A stretch of 64,000 nucleotides of DNA, taken from Bryopsis sp. KO-2023. Its lineage: Eukaryota > Chlorophyta > Ulvophyceae > Bryopsidales > Bryopsidaceae. The notes beneath the pieces were generated by a model. The model searched no databases, had not been told where the DNA came from, and saw nothing but the letters and a program-made list of their open reading frames with translations. The DNA lies in the NCBI GenBank assembly GCA_030272585.1, contig BSYQ01000003.1:4092001-4156000 (forward strand), in the 5' to 3' direction. Numbering within the stretch: the first letter of the stretch is position 1; each line of letters starts with the position of its first letter. The position numbers and the translations under genes were made by a program. Positions 36,025 to 47,373 of this stretch are shown here, in pieces.

Positions 36025-36737
36025 TCTGGCAAGCGTCAAACGCACTACATAGTGTGTTGTACCCAAATGCCAGGTTTTTTCTCAATGCCAGAAAATTGAC
36101 TGAAGGTTTCCCCAGCAATTCCAAAGTGTGAAGTAATTTTCATCAAAAAGTCCCTCTGCTATTTGCTAAAATTTTTACTACATCATGAACATTTACATGT
36201 GCACCCAAATCCCTCCGTTAAAAACAGATGACAGAATGGCCCAGAACACACAGCAAAAGGCTTTGGGGACATTTTTCTTTCTCCCTTTATTCATCCTCTC
36301 ATCTACAATACACTTCTCTCAAGTAATAGCAAGACCAAAATCCTCACCATCACCCCCCCCCCCCCTTCACCACGGACACCTCACATGACATACTTCTTCT
36401 TGTTCTTGCTTCGCCTGTTCGTTTTGTCAGTATCCAGTCGACTTGCCACAAACCCCTTCCAAGACCCCCCCCCCCAAAAAAAAAAAGAAGAAAAAATCGT
36501 CACTCTATCAAGAAATTGGTCCAATGAAGCTCTTTCAGCCCCCATTAGGGTGTTCATCACCCAGCCTATTTATCAGACTCCTCAGAGAATCGGTCAGTAG
36601 TCCCCCCCCAGTTGAAGGCGAATGCACTCCTCTTCTACAGAGACCTGTCATGAAAGGTCGCCAGTGCTCCTCCCTCCACTCATGGACGCGTTTTTTCCCA
36701 GCCCCATCACATGATGGATGATGCAGAGCGAGGTGGG
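36025..36737. other. Spacer between ankyrin and YOD1 genes
   Basis: It holds C-rich runs (C12-type near 36353, C9-type near 36470) and no lasting frame. It carries the ankyrin promoter and the YOD1 3' UTR. Confidence 0.5.
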
Positions 36738-39606
36738 CTACTTGTACTCTTGAAAATTCGTGTGGCCTGTCTGTTGCGCATGTTCCATTGCCTGCTTTTC
36801 CCCCATGAAACCTCTTCCACAGAAGCCACAGCGAATCGTGAAACCCTGGGTGTCTGTGTATTGCATCGTTGTGTTGAGCTTGGCAACCTGAAATTGAAAA
36901 GTCACCATCAAGTGGGTTGAGAATTTCACCAAAACTGGACAGGAAATCCCCAAGCACTTTTTCCTATTCGATCGACATATTCATCTGTTGCACATCTCGT
37001 TAAAAGTCGCCAGGGACTATGCTCGCATGCCAGACGAACGTGTCATATGCCGCTTGCATGCGCAACTGTAAACCCACCCACCCCATGTCGAACATAGGAA
37101 CCGTCCCTGGCGACTCTTAACGGCCTCAATCTGTTGTCTACTTCCAGATCTCTCGGCTTTTATTTTCCAGCATTGGCACACAAACCACACGCAACCCCCC
37201 CCCACGAAACGAAACCAGCAGACCACACACTGAACTTTGAACCCACCAGGTTTCTCGCTCCTTCCATTATCTTCTCGCCCTCCGGCGTATTAGGGTTGAA
37301 AATCGTAACATCCAGGTCTTCTGACGTTCTTGCAGAAAGCGTCACCGCCAAAGGGTCGTAATGCAAGCCATCGTACAAAAGCATGACTCTCTCGGCATAG
37401 CCCTTATCCTCCCCATAGATGAAACACTTTGTCGTCTTGATATCAAAGGCAGCGATTTGTCGTTTGTAGTATTGGGACAGCACGATCAGCTCGATTTCGC
37501 CACCCCAATGCTGTGGGTTATTGATCCACTCACAGTACTCCCACGGAGGTTTCCCCAAAACGGCCTCGGAATAGGAAAACGGGTCTGTTGCCAATCAAGC
37601 AATCAAGCAATTCAACTGCAGCCGCCACAAATGATATCAAAATTTTCAGATAAACTGACTACCCAGGGCAAAAAAAAAGAAATGATTCCTAAGGTTTGGC
37701 TGTGATCGGAGAAGTTGCTTTGCATGCGATGGTGTCCTGTCGATAAAAAAACAAACATATCTATCGACATGGGTTCGAATCCCGAGGCCGATTCTTTTTA
37801 GCGACTGTTTCCTGAGTCAGACATCCAGACTGAACAGAAAATCTGCATTGCTTCCCCTCCCCCTTCCTCTTGTACTGTTATTTTTAGAAGAGCATTTGTG
37901 CTACCTGCAAGCACGGCATCGGATATGACTTTTCTCAAATCCAGGCCTTTTAGTCGATTGTGCTCCATCACATAGCCCACTGCAGTGAAGAGGCATGAAT
38001 TATCCGAGTCCACGTATCGACGCACAATGAAGCTGCCGTCTGGCATCTCATGACTGGCCACAGGGCCTTCCTCAGGAAGGACTGCACCAAACCCCACACA
38101 GTGTTAATACGCCAACCCACCCGGATTCACCTCAGAAGAAGAGGAATTGAATATACGGAAGCAGGGGGTACAATCTAGTGGTTTACATTGTTATGGAGAA
38201 ATGCAATATCACCTGATTGCACACCAACACCCAACAGCAATGGAGTGTGGACTCCTCAGCAGAGCAGAAACATTGATACTGGACTAAAAATTATCAGCAC
38301 CAATCATCGGGAGGTTTGCTCTATCACTATATCGAGAGGACACTATGTCTTGTTGTTGTTTTTTTTGGGGGGGGGGGCTGTCTATCCTACCAGCATTGGA
38401 TCGCTGGCTACTTGGCCCAGGTTTAGGTTCTTCCAGTGACATGGCGATTGCACGGGCAATATCTTGATCACCTGACTGCATTGAGAAAGGGACAGGGTTT
38501 TACATCATTTTGCAGAATCAGTGAAACAAAGGGGATGAGCACACCGGACTCTCTTCGGAGTGCACCCCCAATACATCTCAACATCACTTGCAAAAAATGG
38601 GCAAATCCACCCTTTCACAACAACACTCCACATACCTTCTCCTTAGATGATAAGGGGGATTGGCTTCAGAGCAAGTTAGTGAACGAGTGAATGGAAAACT
38701 TTTTGGGAAAAGCTGTGTTGGATTTCTATCCTAATAAGTCGATAACGTCACATGATCTCACCGTGTCAGCAGATTCATACATGCCGTAGAACTCCGCTGC
38801 AGATGGGGCCGATGGGCTGATCGATTGCAAAGGATTGTGAGTGACGACGGCTGGGGTGGTCACCGCACTGTCGTTGGCGGATCTCTCCCCAAAGTCAGAC
38901 AACGGGTTCATCACTTCCTGCACCGCGTTTTTGGTCAAGTAGATGATTTCGTTGCTTGCTATCCCTAGCATGGATAGGTCTACCGATTTGCGATCCACAG
39001 GGAGCTGCAAGGATACAAGAACAAAAAACCCAACATGGCGGAGGTGAGTTGCAAAGTTTCCAAAAATCATTCTGAAATTATTCGAGAACTCCACACTATT
39101 ACGTCAGGGGACAATAACCAAACACTTCGAAAAAAGTGTCGAATCATTTTGCATAAGGCCGATATTTCTCCGTTTTGGAAAGGGAGGGAAAAATTCTGCA
39201 CACACAATCTCACCCCTCACCTCGATGTCCAAAGGAGGATATCCAATTTTGAACGCTTGCAACGGCGGGTCGATCCCCGTTTTATCAGCAACAATATTCT
39301 GAAACGCTTCCAGTGTCATCGAGGTATCCAGGTCTGCAAATCAAAATTCAAAAAATTCAAACACCCATCGGATCGAAGACCAGCCACCACAACAAATAAC
39401 TCTAAACTTTTACCTCAGCCCTGGCGCCACCAACAGCAACTTTCTGATATTTGAAAAAGATTGCACTTCCAACCCCTCTTCTCAAAAAAAAAAACAGACA
39501 CAGATACAAAACAGTTGTTTTTTTCCCTATCAGCGCTGAGCTGTGGCCTACCTTGAAACATCACGCACTCCCCACCAGGGATGCGACACCGAAAGGATAT
39601 GGTCAT
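36738..39606 (-). CDS. YOD1: OTU deubiquitinase YOD1/OTU1 with added UIM
   Basis: YOD1/OTU1 trims ubiquitin chains on clients of the p97/Cdc48 segregase, mainly in ER-associated degradation. Seven exons (39552-39606, 39221-39333, 38762-39004, 38391-38475, 37905-38081, 37247-37584, 36738-36887) join in phase to 386 residues. Order: UBX-like domain (residues 1-70, MTISFRC, FKIGYPPLDIE); an exon with a ubiquitin-interacting motif (DQDIARAIAMSLEE, residues 140-153); the OTU domain with the Asp/Cys site SDNSCLFTAVGYVM (Cys195), HWGGEIEL and the catalytic His in YDGLHYDPL (His299); and a C-terminal C2H2 finger (CGFCGRGF...HAQQTGH). UBX-like, OTU and finger are the family order; the UIM is not part of the YOD1 architecture I know. 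Catalytic residues are present. Divergent from the HNH gene. Confidence 0.95.
36998..37122. repeat. Long imperfect hairpin in a YOD1 intron
   Basis: Arms 36998-37017 and 37103-37122 are reverse complements with one mismatch in 20; inside them a GGACTATG/CATAG pair and a nested GCATGC palindrome pair can extend the stem. It lies wholly in the intron 36888-37246. It could be a structured RNA, a small-RNA precursor or the remains of a terminal-inverted-repeat element. Confidence 0.75.
37705..37793 (+). other. tRNA-like fold, probably degenerate
   Basis: A T-arm-like sequence GGGTTCGAATCCC (37771-37783) is followed by seven bases that pair at five positions with 37705-37711, and an 8-bp perfect hairpin (37738-37745 with 37762-37769) sits between them. 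No D-arm or A-box is recognisable. It lies in intron 37585-37904 of YOD1, on the other strand. Probably a tRNA relic or chance. Confidence 0.2.
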
Positions 39607-40012
39607 AGTGAACAGTAAAGCGTCAATACCCAAAGCAGATCGTTGGTGGTCTACGCACGGATCGGTCTCTGTCGGTTTTCGATTAACTCGTTTTTGAACA
39701 CGACTTTTTTTTTCCTTTTTCGCCCTGCTTTGAACAACACAAAAAAAATTGATGAAACGGATTCCATTTTTTGAATGACTAATCTCGTACACGTGCGTGC
39801 ATATGTTATAAAAATAGACGATGTAGTGCGGGGAGTTGGACGTCTGCCCACGCCTCGCACGACTCACCCAGCCACAGCAAACCAGCACGAAAAAAAAAGG
39901 GGGAGTGGCCGAACGTTCACCGGATCCCCAACTGGCGTTTACGTTTTTGCGTTTCGAAAGAGAGAAAAAGGAAAGAGTGACGGAAAGGAAACGGTTCTGA
40001 TTCCTTCTTCAG
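39607..40012. promoter_or_regulatory. Shared spacer of divergent YOD1 and HNH genes
   Basis: 406 bases between the two start codons. It must hold both 5' UTRs and promoters. No clear core-promoter motif is recognised. Confidence 0.45.
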
Positions 40013-40750
40013 ATGCAGCGAACGACGTCGGGTCCCATCGGCACTTGCGCTCCCGTCCGTGTTTCTTCGATTGGGCTGGCCAAAACACGTGGTCACGTCT
40101 CGAACTCACGGAGAGGTTGGAGATTTGCTTGTCGAAGCGCTGTTCCCGCTAGCTCTGCTTACGTCGAGGAGCAGGATCTGGGAGCGACGCTATCGTCGTT
40201 CGGGGACACTCTAGACGACAACGTCTTGGGTCGATGTCGGGCCCTGGTTCTGGACGTTAGCTGGCGACCGGTGGGGGTCGTCAGCTGGAAACGGGCGCTG
40301 TGTCTGCACATCTTGGAAAAGGTGGAAGTTTTAGAATTCTACGACGTGAGCATCCGATCGGTCGCGGAGTCGCACCCCCTTCCTGCGGTGCTACGTGCCA
40401 GATTCTTGTTGAAACACAGCGAGAGGTTGCACGTGCCGCTATCCAAGCGCAACATATTTTTGCGAGACAGCGGGAAGTGCGTTTACTGTGGGGAGACGTC
40501 GAGACTGACGGTGGATCACGTGGTCCCAATCTCGAAAGGGGGGCCAAAGTCGTGGGAAAACGTGGTGACCGCTTGTGACAAATGCAACAGCAGGAAGGGA
40601 GACAAGACCTTGAAGCAGCTGGGATGGAAGCTGAAGAAGAAGCCCAGGAAGCCCTCCGCCATGAACCCTGCTTTTCGGACTGGTTTTCCTCAGCTGCAGC
40701 CAGCTGAGTGGGGAGACTACCTCTCACACTTGACCTCCTTCAAGATGTGA
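40013..40750 (+). CDS. HNH endonuclease-family protein, probably organellar
   Basis: An intronless 245-residue ORF, unusual in this window. Residues 1-55 are rich in Ser/Arg/Ala with few acids, like an organelle transit peptide. Residues 75-145 match the N-terminal part of bacterial, cyanobacterial and plastid HNH proteins (LDVSWRPVGVVSWKRALCL, LEFYD). The HNH domain at 143-200 has zinc Cys pairs CVYC (156-159) and CDKC (188-191), the catalytic LTVDHVVPISKGG with Asp168-His169, Asn183 and Asn192. All active residues are present, so nuclease activity is possible. The target is unknown. A bacterial, perhaps plastid-derived, origin is likely from similarity and the absence of introns. Confidence 0.92.
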   Translation: MQRTTSGPIGTCAPVRVSSIGLAKTRGHVSNSRRGWRFACRSAVPASSAYVEEQDLGATLSSFGDTLDDNVLGRCRALVLDVSWRPVGVVSWKRALCLHILEKVEVLEFYDVSIRSVAESHPLPAVLRARFLLKHSERLHVPLSKRNIFLRDSGKCVYCGETSRLTVDHVVPISKGGPKSWENVVTACDKCNSRKGDKTLKQLGWKLKKKPRKPSAMNPAFRTGFPQLQPAEWGDYLSHLTSFKM

Positions 40751-42395
40751 CATATGAGTGAGGTGCATATAGACTCAGCATGAAAAAAGAAAAAAAAGAC
40801 CAAGGGAAACAAAGATGAAAATTAAAAAACAAAACAGCGATCGGGGAAAATGGGCTGTTCCGGTGTCCCCAGTGGTGGTGTCTCCCAGCTGCTTCGCAAA
40901 TTCTTAATTTTGTTGTTCTTTGTTGGGTTTTGGAGGGGAAGGGGTCGACTCTGCAGGTTTTTGGTTTTTTGTGCCATAATAGCACTGGGGAAAAAAATGA
41001 CTGGGGAAAAAAAATACGAAAAAGGAAAAAAAAAAGAGAAGAAAATATTATAGTACGTGTACTACATCTGCAACGAGGGTCGCAAAGGTTCGTTTTTGGA
41101 GAAGAAAAAGGAGGACGGTCAGATTGTGTCGACCAAAAAAAGCAGAAAAGAAGGTTGAGAATTAGTCAGAACAATGTCGATCGATTCTGTCATATCCAAC
41201 CCCTGCGATGGGGAAAAAAAAGAAGGAAATGAAAAAAAACAAAACTGGAAAAACAAATGAGGAACCTTCCCATCGCTCGAGGGTCGATACAGGAGCTTTT
41301 TTCTTTTCTTTTCTTTTCTTTTTTCTTTTCTTTTTTTTGCTGCTCTATTTTTTTTTCCAATGTATATATATTTTTTTGGGACTATTCTGGTGAGAAGAAG
41401 AAAAGTGAATAGAATGTCACAGGTGTTGGTGTGAATTAGGGGAATATCCGTTTGTGTGTGTGTTTATGCGTTTCGTGTATGTGTGTGTTGCTTTGGATGA
41501 AAAAACAAAGGGGGTATGGGTATGTATTACTAGATCCTGTCGGTTTGGGAAAAAGGAAATCAAAAAAGACCAAAAAAAAAAGGAGAAAGACCGTCACGCT
41601 TGCTTGCTGGACGGCGATGTGGGATGGGGATGATTCCAGTGGGTTTCTGCCTGTGGCCTCGGGATTCTTGAATGTAAAGTATAATTGACAACAGTCATCT
41701 GTACCCTGTGTTTATTTACTTATTCATTTGGAGGGGGGGGTTGGAGGGCTGGTAGTCCTCAGTGTGAATGGTGGGCCCATTGGGGTAAAAAGTAAGATAA
41801 ACGCATAAGAGACCTTTTGTGCATGGCCCTCTCTGGTGGTCAGAAAGGATGAATGCGAAACTCTTTCTGAAGAGGATTGCTATCTGATAATTAAATGGAA
41901 TGATCCCTGCAGAAAAAGTTGGTCGGATTTGGGGAAATTGATTTGCCGGATTTGGGGAAATTTGATTTGCCGTGCGACAAGCAAACATCTTCTACTACCC
42001 AGGCAAGATAGCCTCCCATTCTGTTCCAGCGACTACAGGATATGTGAGTGACAACTCCACCCAGTCCAATTTCATGACATGGAGGCCCCAAACCAGGCCC
42101 CCAACAAGCAGCTAAAATGGCAGCAGAACACAATCTTGAATCTCGTCGTAGTCAAAAGGTGCACTACACCAGAGCAGCTTTCCATCAGGGGATTTCCAGC
42201 ATTGTCTCAAGGGACTTTCGTAGGTACGCTATTTCAAAAGGAATTAAAGAATGTCGCCAAAAAACCCTCCCTCTTCCCCCTGTTCCCCCATCATTACATC
42301 TGTTCCCCGATTGGCCCTCCTTCCCTCTTTCAGCAGCCGCGTTTCCTCCTCTGTCAATGGCACAACCCCTACACCAACACAACACACTTCCGTTT
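40751..42395. other. Spacer between convergent HNH and methyltransferase genes
   Basis: 1.6 kb with A-rich, (TTTTC)n (41299-41340) and GT-rich (41454-41490) simple repeats, and a tandem pair of 23-24-base units at 41924-41970. No protein-coding pattern is seen. Confidence 0.6.
41924..41970. repeat. Tandem duplication of a 23-24-bp unit
   Basis: Two adjacent copies of CGGATTTGGGGAAAT-TGATTTGC, differing by one inserted T, in noncoding DNA. Confidence 0.85.
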
Positions 42396-43917
42396 CTATT
42401 GCGCCACCAACAGGAACGATTCATCCTGTGCATCCCCTCCACCAACCCAACCTTCATTCAAATTCAAAACCTCTGGCACAAAGATTGACTAACCTCCCCC
42501 CCACACACAGGCCCATCCCTCCACCCCCATCTTGAAAACCTGGCAATCAGTCCACATGCAAACCACCCAGGGAAAACATTCCCAAATTTTGCAATGCAGC
42601 TACCTCTCCGTGTGGTGCGTGGAGGTCGGTCTCCTACATCGAATTTCGCTCCTTCACGAGCACGTTCCCTGTAGCCAGCCCACACCGCGAACTCATGCAG
42701 AACAATGCTGGCTGCCACCACCACGTTCAATGACGCACTCCCCGGCCCGTATTGGGAAATGTACACAAACTTGTCACAGAATTCCATCTCTTTTTCGGAC
42801 AACCCGGTCCCCTGTCGCCACCCCAGACATCAAAAAAGACATCACAACAGGATCCCACATGCATAAGCCTGTAAAAACCTTGAGATTATGGATAATATGT
42901 TGCCTCCACCAACCGATCCGGCTTACATCAGAGTGTACAAGTAAATGGAATGAAAACTTGAGGAGATCTAGATGGAAGATCTGAGTTTTGAAACTATAAA
43001 ACAGAAGGGGAACACAGGCGTATGGATTATCTTCCTGTAAGGAAATGCTCACATCGCTGTTGTGGTTTACCCTGAGGTAAAAGATCCACGATTCATGATC
43101 TGGACAGAAAAGATCTAACGTCATGAATAGATATTTCCACCAAGTTTTGACCATGTACCTCGTTTCCTAAAAGAAATGCCGTGGGTCCTGCGAAAGGCTT
43201 AGCATGAACCGGCTGTGCATCATCGTGGATCTCGACACCGATAATTTCACATCCTGGTTCTCACAACAACAACAACAGCGCCTACTGAGCATCACCATCT
43301 TTTTTTTTTTTTTTTTTTCATACCTGTTCTAAAAATAGACCCTTTCTCTACCAGCACTTCCAACCACCGATCCCCCACTCTCGCTTCAAACTGGTGGCAA
43401 CCCAGTTTCTCCTTTTTTTAAAGAGTGGTCAGTACATTTAAAATAATAAACACATAGAAAAATAGCTAGCAAGTTACTTTATTGTTAATAAATGATGGAA
43501 GGTCCCTGCATCCTAGATAGAATTTTCAAATTTCCAATTATGTCGCATTGAGCCCATGCCACCCCCACCTTCTTCATTTTTTAGATATGCACAGCATTCA
43601 CTCAATTTGGTGAAATGTCTGAACGCCACGTAATCGGATGATCCATGACTGCCAAACGTATTGAATTTCTGGCTTCCTACAAGGCAAAACTTGGGTCGAA
43701 TTCAGACGGACGTACAATCGAGCGTCGAAGCCGCGACGTCTGCATGCGGGATCAGCGCCTCATCAACGCTCACCTCCTTGACCCCAAAGATTGCAGCACT
43801 TCTGGCTAGAGTCCCTATGTTGTGTTTCTTGCTGACGTTATAGACGATGAGAAAACAAGCAGGTGGCGGCGGGCTATCGTGAATTTCGGAGGCGTCGGTG
43901 GAACAAGGCTTTTCCAT
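42396..43917 (-). CDS. SpoU/TrmH-family RNA 2'-O-ribose methyltransferase
   Basis: It transfers a methyl group from S-adenosylmethionine to a ribose of tRNA or rRNA. Exons 43774-43917, 43324-43411, 43159-43253, 42604-42811 and 42396-42472 join in phase to 203 residues, about the size of single-domain TrmH-type enzymes. The SPOUT motifs are clear: KKHNIGTLARSAAIFGVKE (motif 1, with the conserved Asn and Arg), then GPTAFLLGNEGTGLSEKE (motif 2) and ISQYGPGSASLNVVVAAS (motif 3, the knot). There is no clear targeting peptide. The last exon (EVLNLNEGWVGGGDAQ...) is less conserved and is called from its splice phase and stop. Divergent from CYP51. Confidence 0.92.
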
Positions 43918-44162
43918 GCTTGCCCTCTCGAAACAAGTTCGATTGCTGGAGAACAAAACAATACAAAACGAGGAAATCGATCGCTGCACCCGCCGACTTC
44001 GATTGTCTTGCGGTGGTGTTGGGACTCGTCAGGCAGACATAGGGGAAAAATCGATTGCTGTACGAAACGTGGAAAACATAAAACAAGCGCTGCTGGCTGA
44101 CGATATTCTGTGTGTGGTTTCTTCTTGGGCACCCGCCAGCGTTGCGAGTGGCTCTGTGGGTT
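43918..44162. promoter_or_regulatory. Shared spacer of divergent methyltransferase and CYP51 genes
   Basis: 245 bases between start codons; shared promoter region by position. A plus-strand open frame crosses it (43898-44488), but the CYP51 frame overlaps it and is the real one. Confidence 0.45.
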
Positions 44163-46445
44163 ATGGATTCTTCCGCATCAATCGACGTCGGCGCGCTCGT
44201 CACGAGCCCTGTGTTCTGGGCAGCGGGCGCGTTCGTTGGGTTTCTGTCTCTGCTTCTCGCGCGCTTGTCGTGCTATGTTTTTCCGGGAAAGAGCCCCCCC
44301 ATTTTCGAGGGGATCCCTCTTATCGGTGGAATGCTCAAGTTTTTGGGAGGACCCATAAAGCTCATCCAGGAGGGCTACGAGAAATGCGGCGACGTCTTCA
44401 CCGTACCCGTGTTCCACAAGAAAATCACTTTCTTGATCGGCCCCAGCGTGACGCCCCATTTCTTCAAGGCTTCCGACGAACTGGTTAGCCAGAAAGAGGT
44501 GTACGAATTCAACGTCCCGACTTTCGGCCCGGGCGTCGTGTACGACGTCGAGCCGAAGGTGCGCAACGAGCAATTCCGTTTCTTCGCGGATGCGCTGAAG
44601 ACGCAGAGGCTCCAAGAGTACGTCCCTCTGTTCAAGCTTGAAGCCAAGGATTTCTTCGAAAAGTACGGCGACACCGGGGTGGTGGATCTCGGGAACGAGC
44701 TCGGGGATTTGATCACGTTGACGGCTTCGAGGACGTTGTTGGGAAGGGAAATCAGAGAGAATCTGTACGACCAAGTGAGCTTGTATTTGAAGCATTTGGA
44801 CGAAGGAATGCTGCCCATCTCCGTGTTTTTCCCGTACCTGCCGATCCCCGCTCACAGAAAACGGGACGAAGCACGAAAACAACTAGCAGAGACTTTCAAA
44901 AAGGTTTTAAGGGCCAGGAGGGAATCCGGAGCAAAAGAACCTGACATGCTTCAACATTTCATGGAGTCCAGATATCAAAAAAATTTCAACGGAAGGTTGC
45001 TGAACGATGATGAGATCGGTGGCTTGTTGATCGCTGCCCTGTTTGCTGGCCAGCACACCAGCAGCATCACCTCAGCTTGGACTGGATATTGCTTGCTGGA
45101 CAACAGGAAGTGGTGGGACAAGGTGGTGGAGGAGCAAAAGAGAATCGTGAAAGAGCATGGCGACAATCTGGACGTCGATGTCTTGAACGATATGCCCGTT
45201 CTGCACAGGTGAGCTCGAATTGGGCATCCTGCTTGATCAAGTGTATTTTGTGAATCTGGCATGCTGAAAAAGCCTTCGTGTTACTGGAATTTTTTGTTCG
45301 AACTCCATGCATCGAGGGGTCAAACCCAGACGTGTTGTGCAAGCATAGTTGCACGGAGTTTTTGTTCAGTTCCATTGAGCGTGATCTCCATAGCGAAATT
45401 ATTTAGGGTTTGCTAAAAATATCGCAACAACAGAAAAAAGTTCGAAAAAGGGATTTGAAAAAAGGGGAGTTGAAAAATAATGATGGATGTCTTCGTTGAG
45501 AATGGTGCTCTTGTCAGTTTGGTTTTTCCCCCCCCCACCACAAAATCAAGCAACTGGAAAGTAGCCAAGCAAAACACCTGAGCGAAATTATTATCTCAGA
45601 TGAACAAGAATGTGGAACATAGTTTGATAGTTTTTTGTTGCTTTTTTTTTTCTTAATTAAATTTATCTTAGTGCATCTAAGAAAAACTAAGTGGGCAAAA
45701 TACACCCGCAACACCTGTCTGACCAGGGGAACCTCTGTCTTTTACTCATCGACCCATCATCTTTCACTTTTGCTCTCAAGTTTTTGGTTGAATGTTTTTT
45801 TTCTTATGCGACTTACGATCGCTCCGGCTGTGCCGCTAGGGGCCCGTCGGAAATGTGAATGTGGAATGAAAAATTCAGTCAGTTTTACCACTGTCCATAG
45901 ACGGAATCCTTCATGTTTAAAAAAACATTTCCAATGCAGTTCATTTTTTTCAAGATGTTTGAAAGAATATTCCCGTTGGTGTTTTTTGTTTTTTTTTCTC
46001 CCTCAGTTGTATCAAGGAAGCTCTCCGAATGAACCCTCCCCTGGTCATGCTGCTGAGGCAGAATCGAAAGGACTTCAGCGTCACCACCAAAGACGGCAAG
46101 CAATACGTCGTCCCTAAGGGCAACATCTTGGCCACCTCCGCCACCTTCACCCACCGACTCTCCTCGCTGTTCAAAAACCCGATGAGTTTCGAACCGGACC
46201 GTTCCGACCCCCCACGAGAAGAGGACAAAGAACCCTTGAAAAACATTTCGTTCGGCCACGGAAGGCATTCCTGCATGGGACACACGTTCGCTTACCTCCA
46301 GATCAAGGTGATATGGAGCATCATCGTCCGAAACTTCGAAATGGAGCTGGTGGATGAATTCCCGGAGCCCGACTTCGACGCCATGGTCATTGGGCCGAAG
46401 AAATGCAGGATTCGTTACACTCGCAGGAAAAACCCCTTGGTGTGA
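44163..46445 (+). CDS. CYP51: Sterol 14-alpha-demethylase (cytochrome P450 51)
   Basis: It removes the 14-alpha-methyl group of lanosterol, obtusifoliol or a related sterol. Two exons, 44163-45208 and 46007-46445, join in phase to 494 residues. An N-terminal membrane helix (FWAAGAFVGFLSLLLARL) anchors it in the ER. The substrate-recognition helix region reads YEFNVPTFGPGVVYDV, as in CYP51. The I-helix has LFAGQHTSSITSAWTG, the K-helix ExxR is EALR (Glu353, Arg356), and the heme loop is FGHGRHSCMG with Cys438. All key residues are present. This shows the organism makes sterols. The single intron (798 bases) is one of the longest here. The ATG at 44163 is the first in frame. Confidence 0.97.
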
Positions 46446-47373
46446 GAGAAGGTGTGAGGATGCGGTTAGGAATATATATTGTTATAGATATCCGAATATG
46501 TCTGGGGTGTCCGCAGAGAGGCAAAATGATTTCTTACAGTTATTACTGCTCTTTTTTTTAATCCTGGCTTTTAATTTGTGTTATATTTTTTTTTTTCTTA
46601 GATATTTTTATGGTCCATTATTGTGGTTTGGTTCGTTGTGCGAACCGGGGACAAGTCGAAGGTCTATTAATTTCTTCACAGGGGAGGGGGGGGGGGGGTG
46701 GGGGAAATTGAGAGGATGTGTGATGTCCAGCTTTCCAGAAGGGGCCTTGGGGCACTTCACACGAACGGTCTGAAAATGTAAAGCCAACAGCTGACAGTCT
46801 GGAGTTGGCACGAGGATGCCTGTCTAGTCCGATTCCAACATTTTGGACATGTAGTGAGGAACATGCCCAACTTACCACTGGATGTTGCAGTTTTGGCAGT
46901 GCACCCTCTTTGAGCAACACCCCCGCAGATTGTCCTCCCGCTTTTCATCGGGTTTCTGTGGATAGGATCCATGGGTGTACAGTACAGTTGAATTGCAGCA
47001 GAAGGGCACTGGAAACTTTGTATTTCAAATGCTGGGTATGCATTCGAAACAATGTGATCACCCTGAGTTCTGTTGCATGCATTTCCCTTTCCCTTCCCCT
47101 TCTCATCCCACCTGCCACCACGAAATCCCCACCCTCCAGTACATGCCTGATTCCTTCCCTCCCAGAACCCAGCGAACCAGTGACCACACAAATGTAGATA
47201 TACCCAACAGGTGTGAGTCTTACATCCTTGATATCTCATCTTCACCCCGATTTTACCATTAGAAACTGACTCAGCAAAAAAAAGGGATTTGGACGATTCG
47301 ACCCCCCCTCCAGTTTTCCGCGCATTAAGTGTTTTGTACAGTTTTGGTGCCGTCTTTGGCAAATAGAGTGGCG
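46446..47373. other. Spacer after CYP51
   Basis: It holds 3' UTR-like T-rich sequence, a G11-type run near 46685, and pyrimidine-rich DNA near 47080-47170. Several open frames on both strands show no family similarity. I see no gene. Confidence 0.5.

Noticed and set aside
42532..42984. Plus-strand 150-codon frame
   Set aside because: It overlaps minus-strand methyltransferase motif 3 and has no similarity of its own.
44178..44882. Minus-strand 234-codon frame opposite CYP51
   Set aside because: It is the antisense of the highly conserved CYP51 exon.
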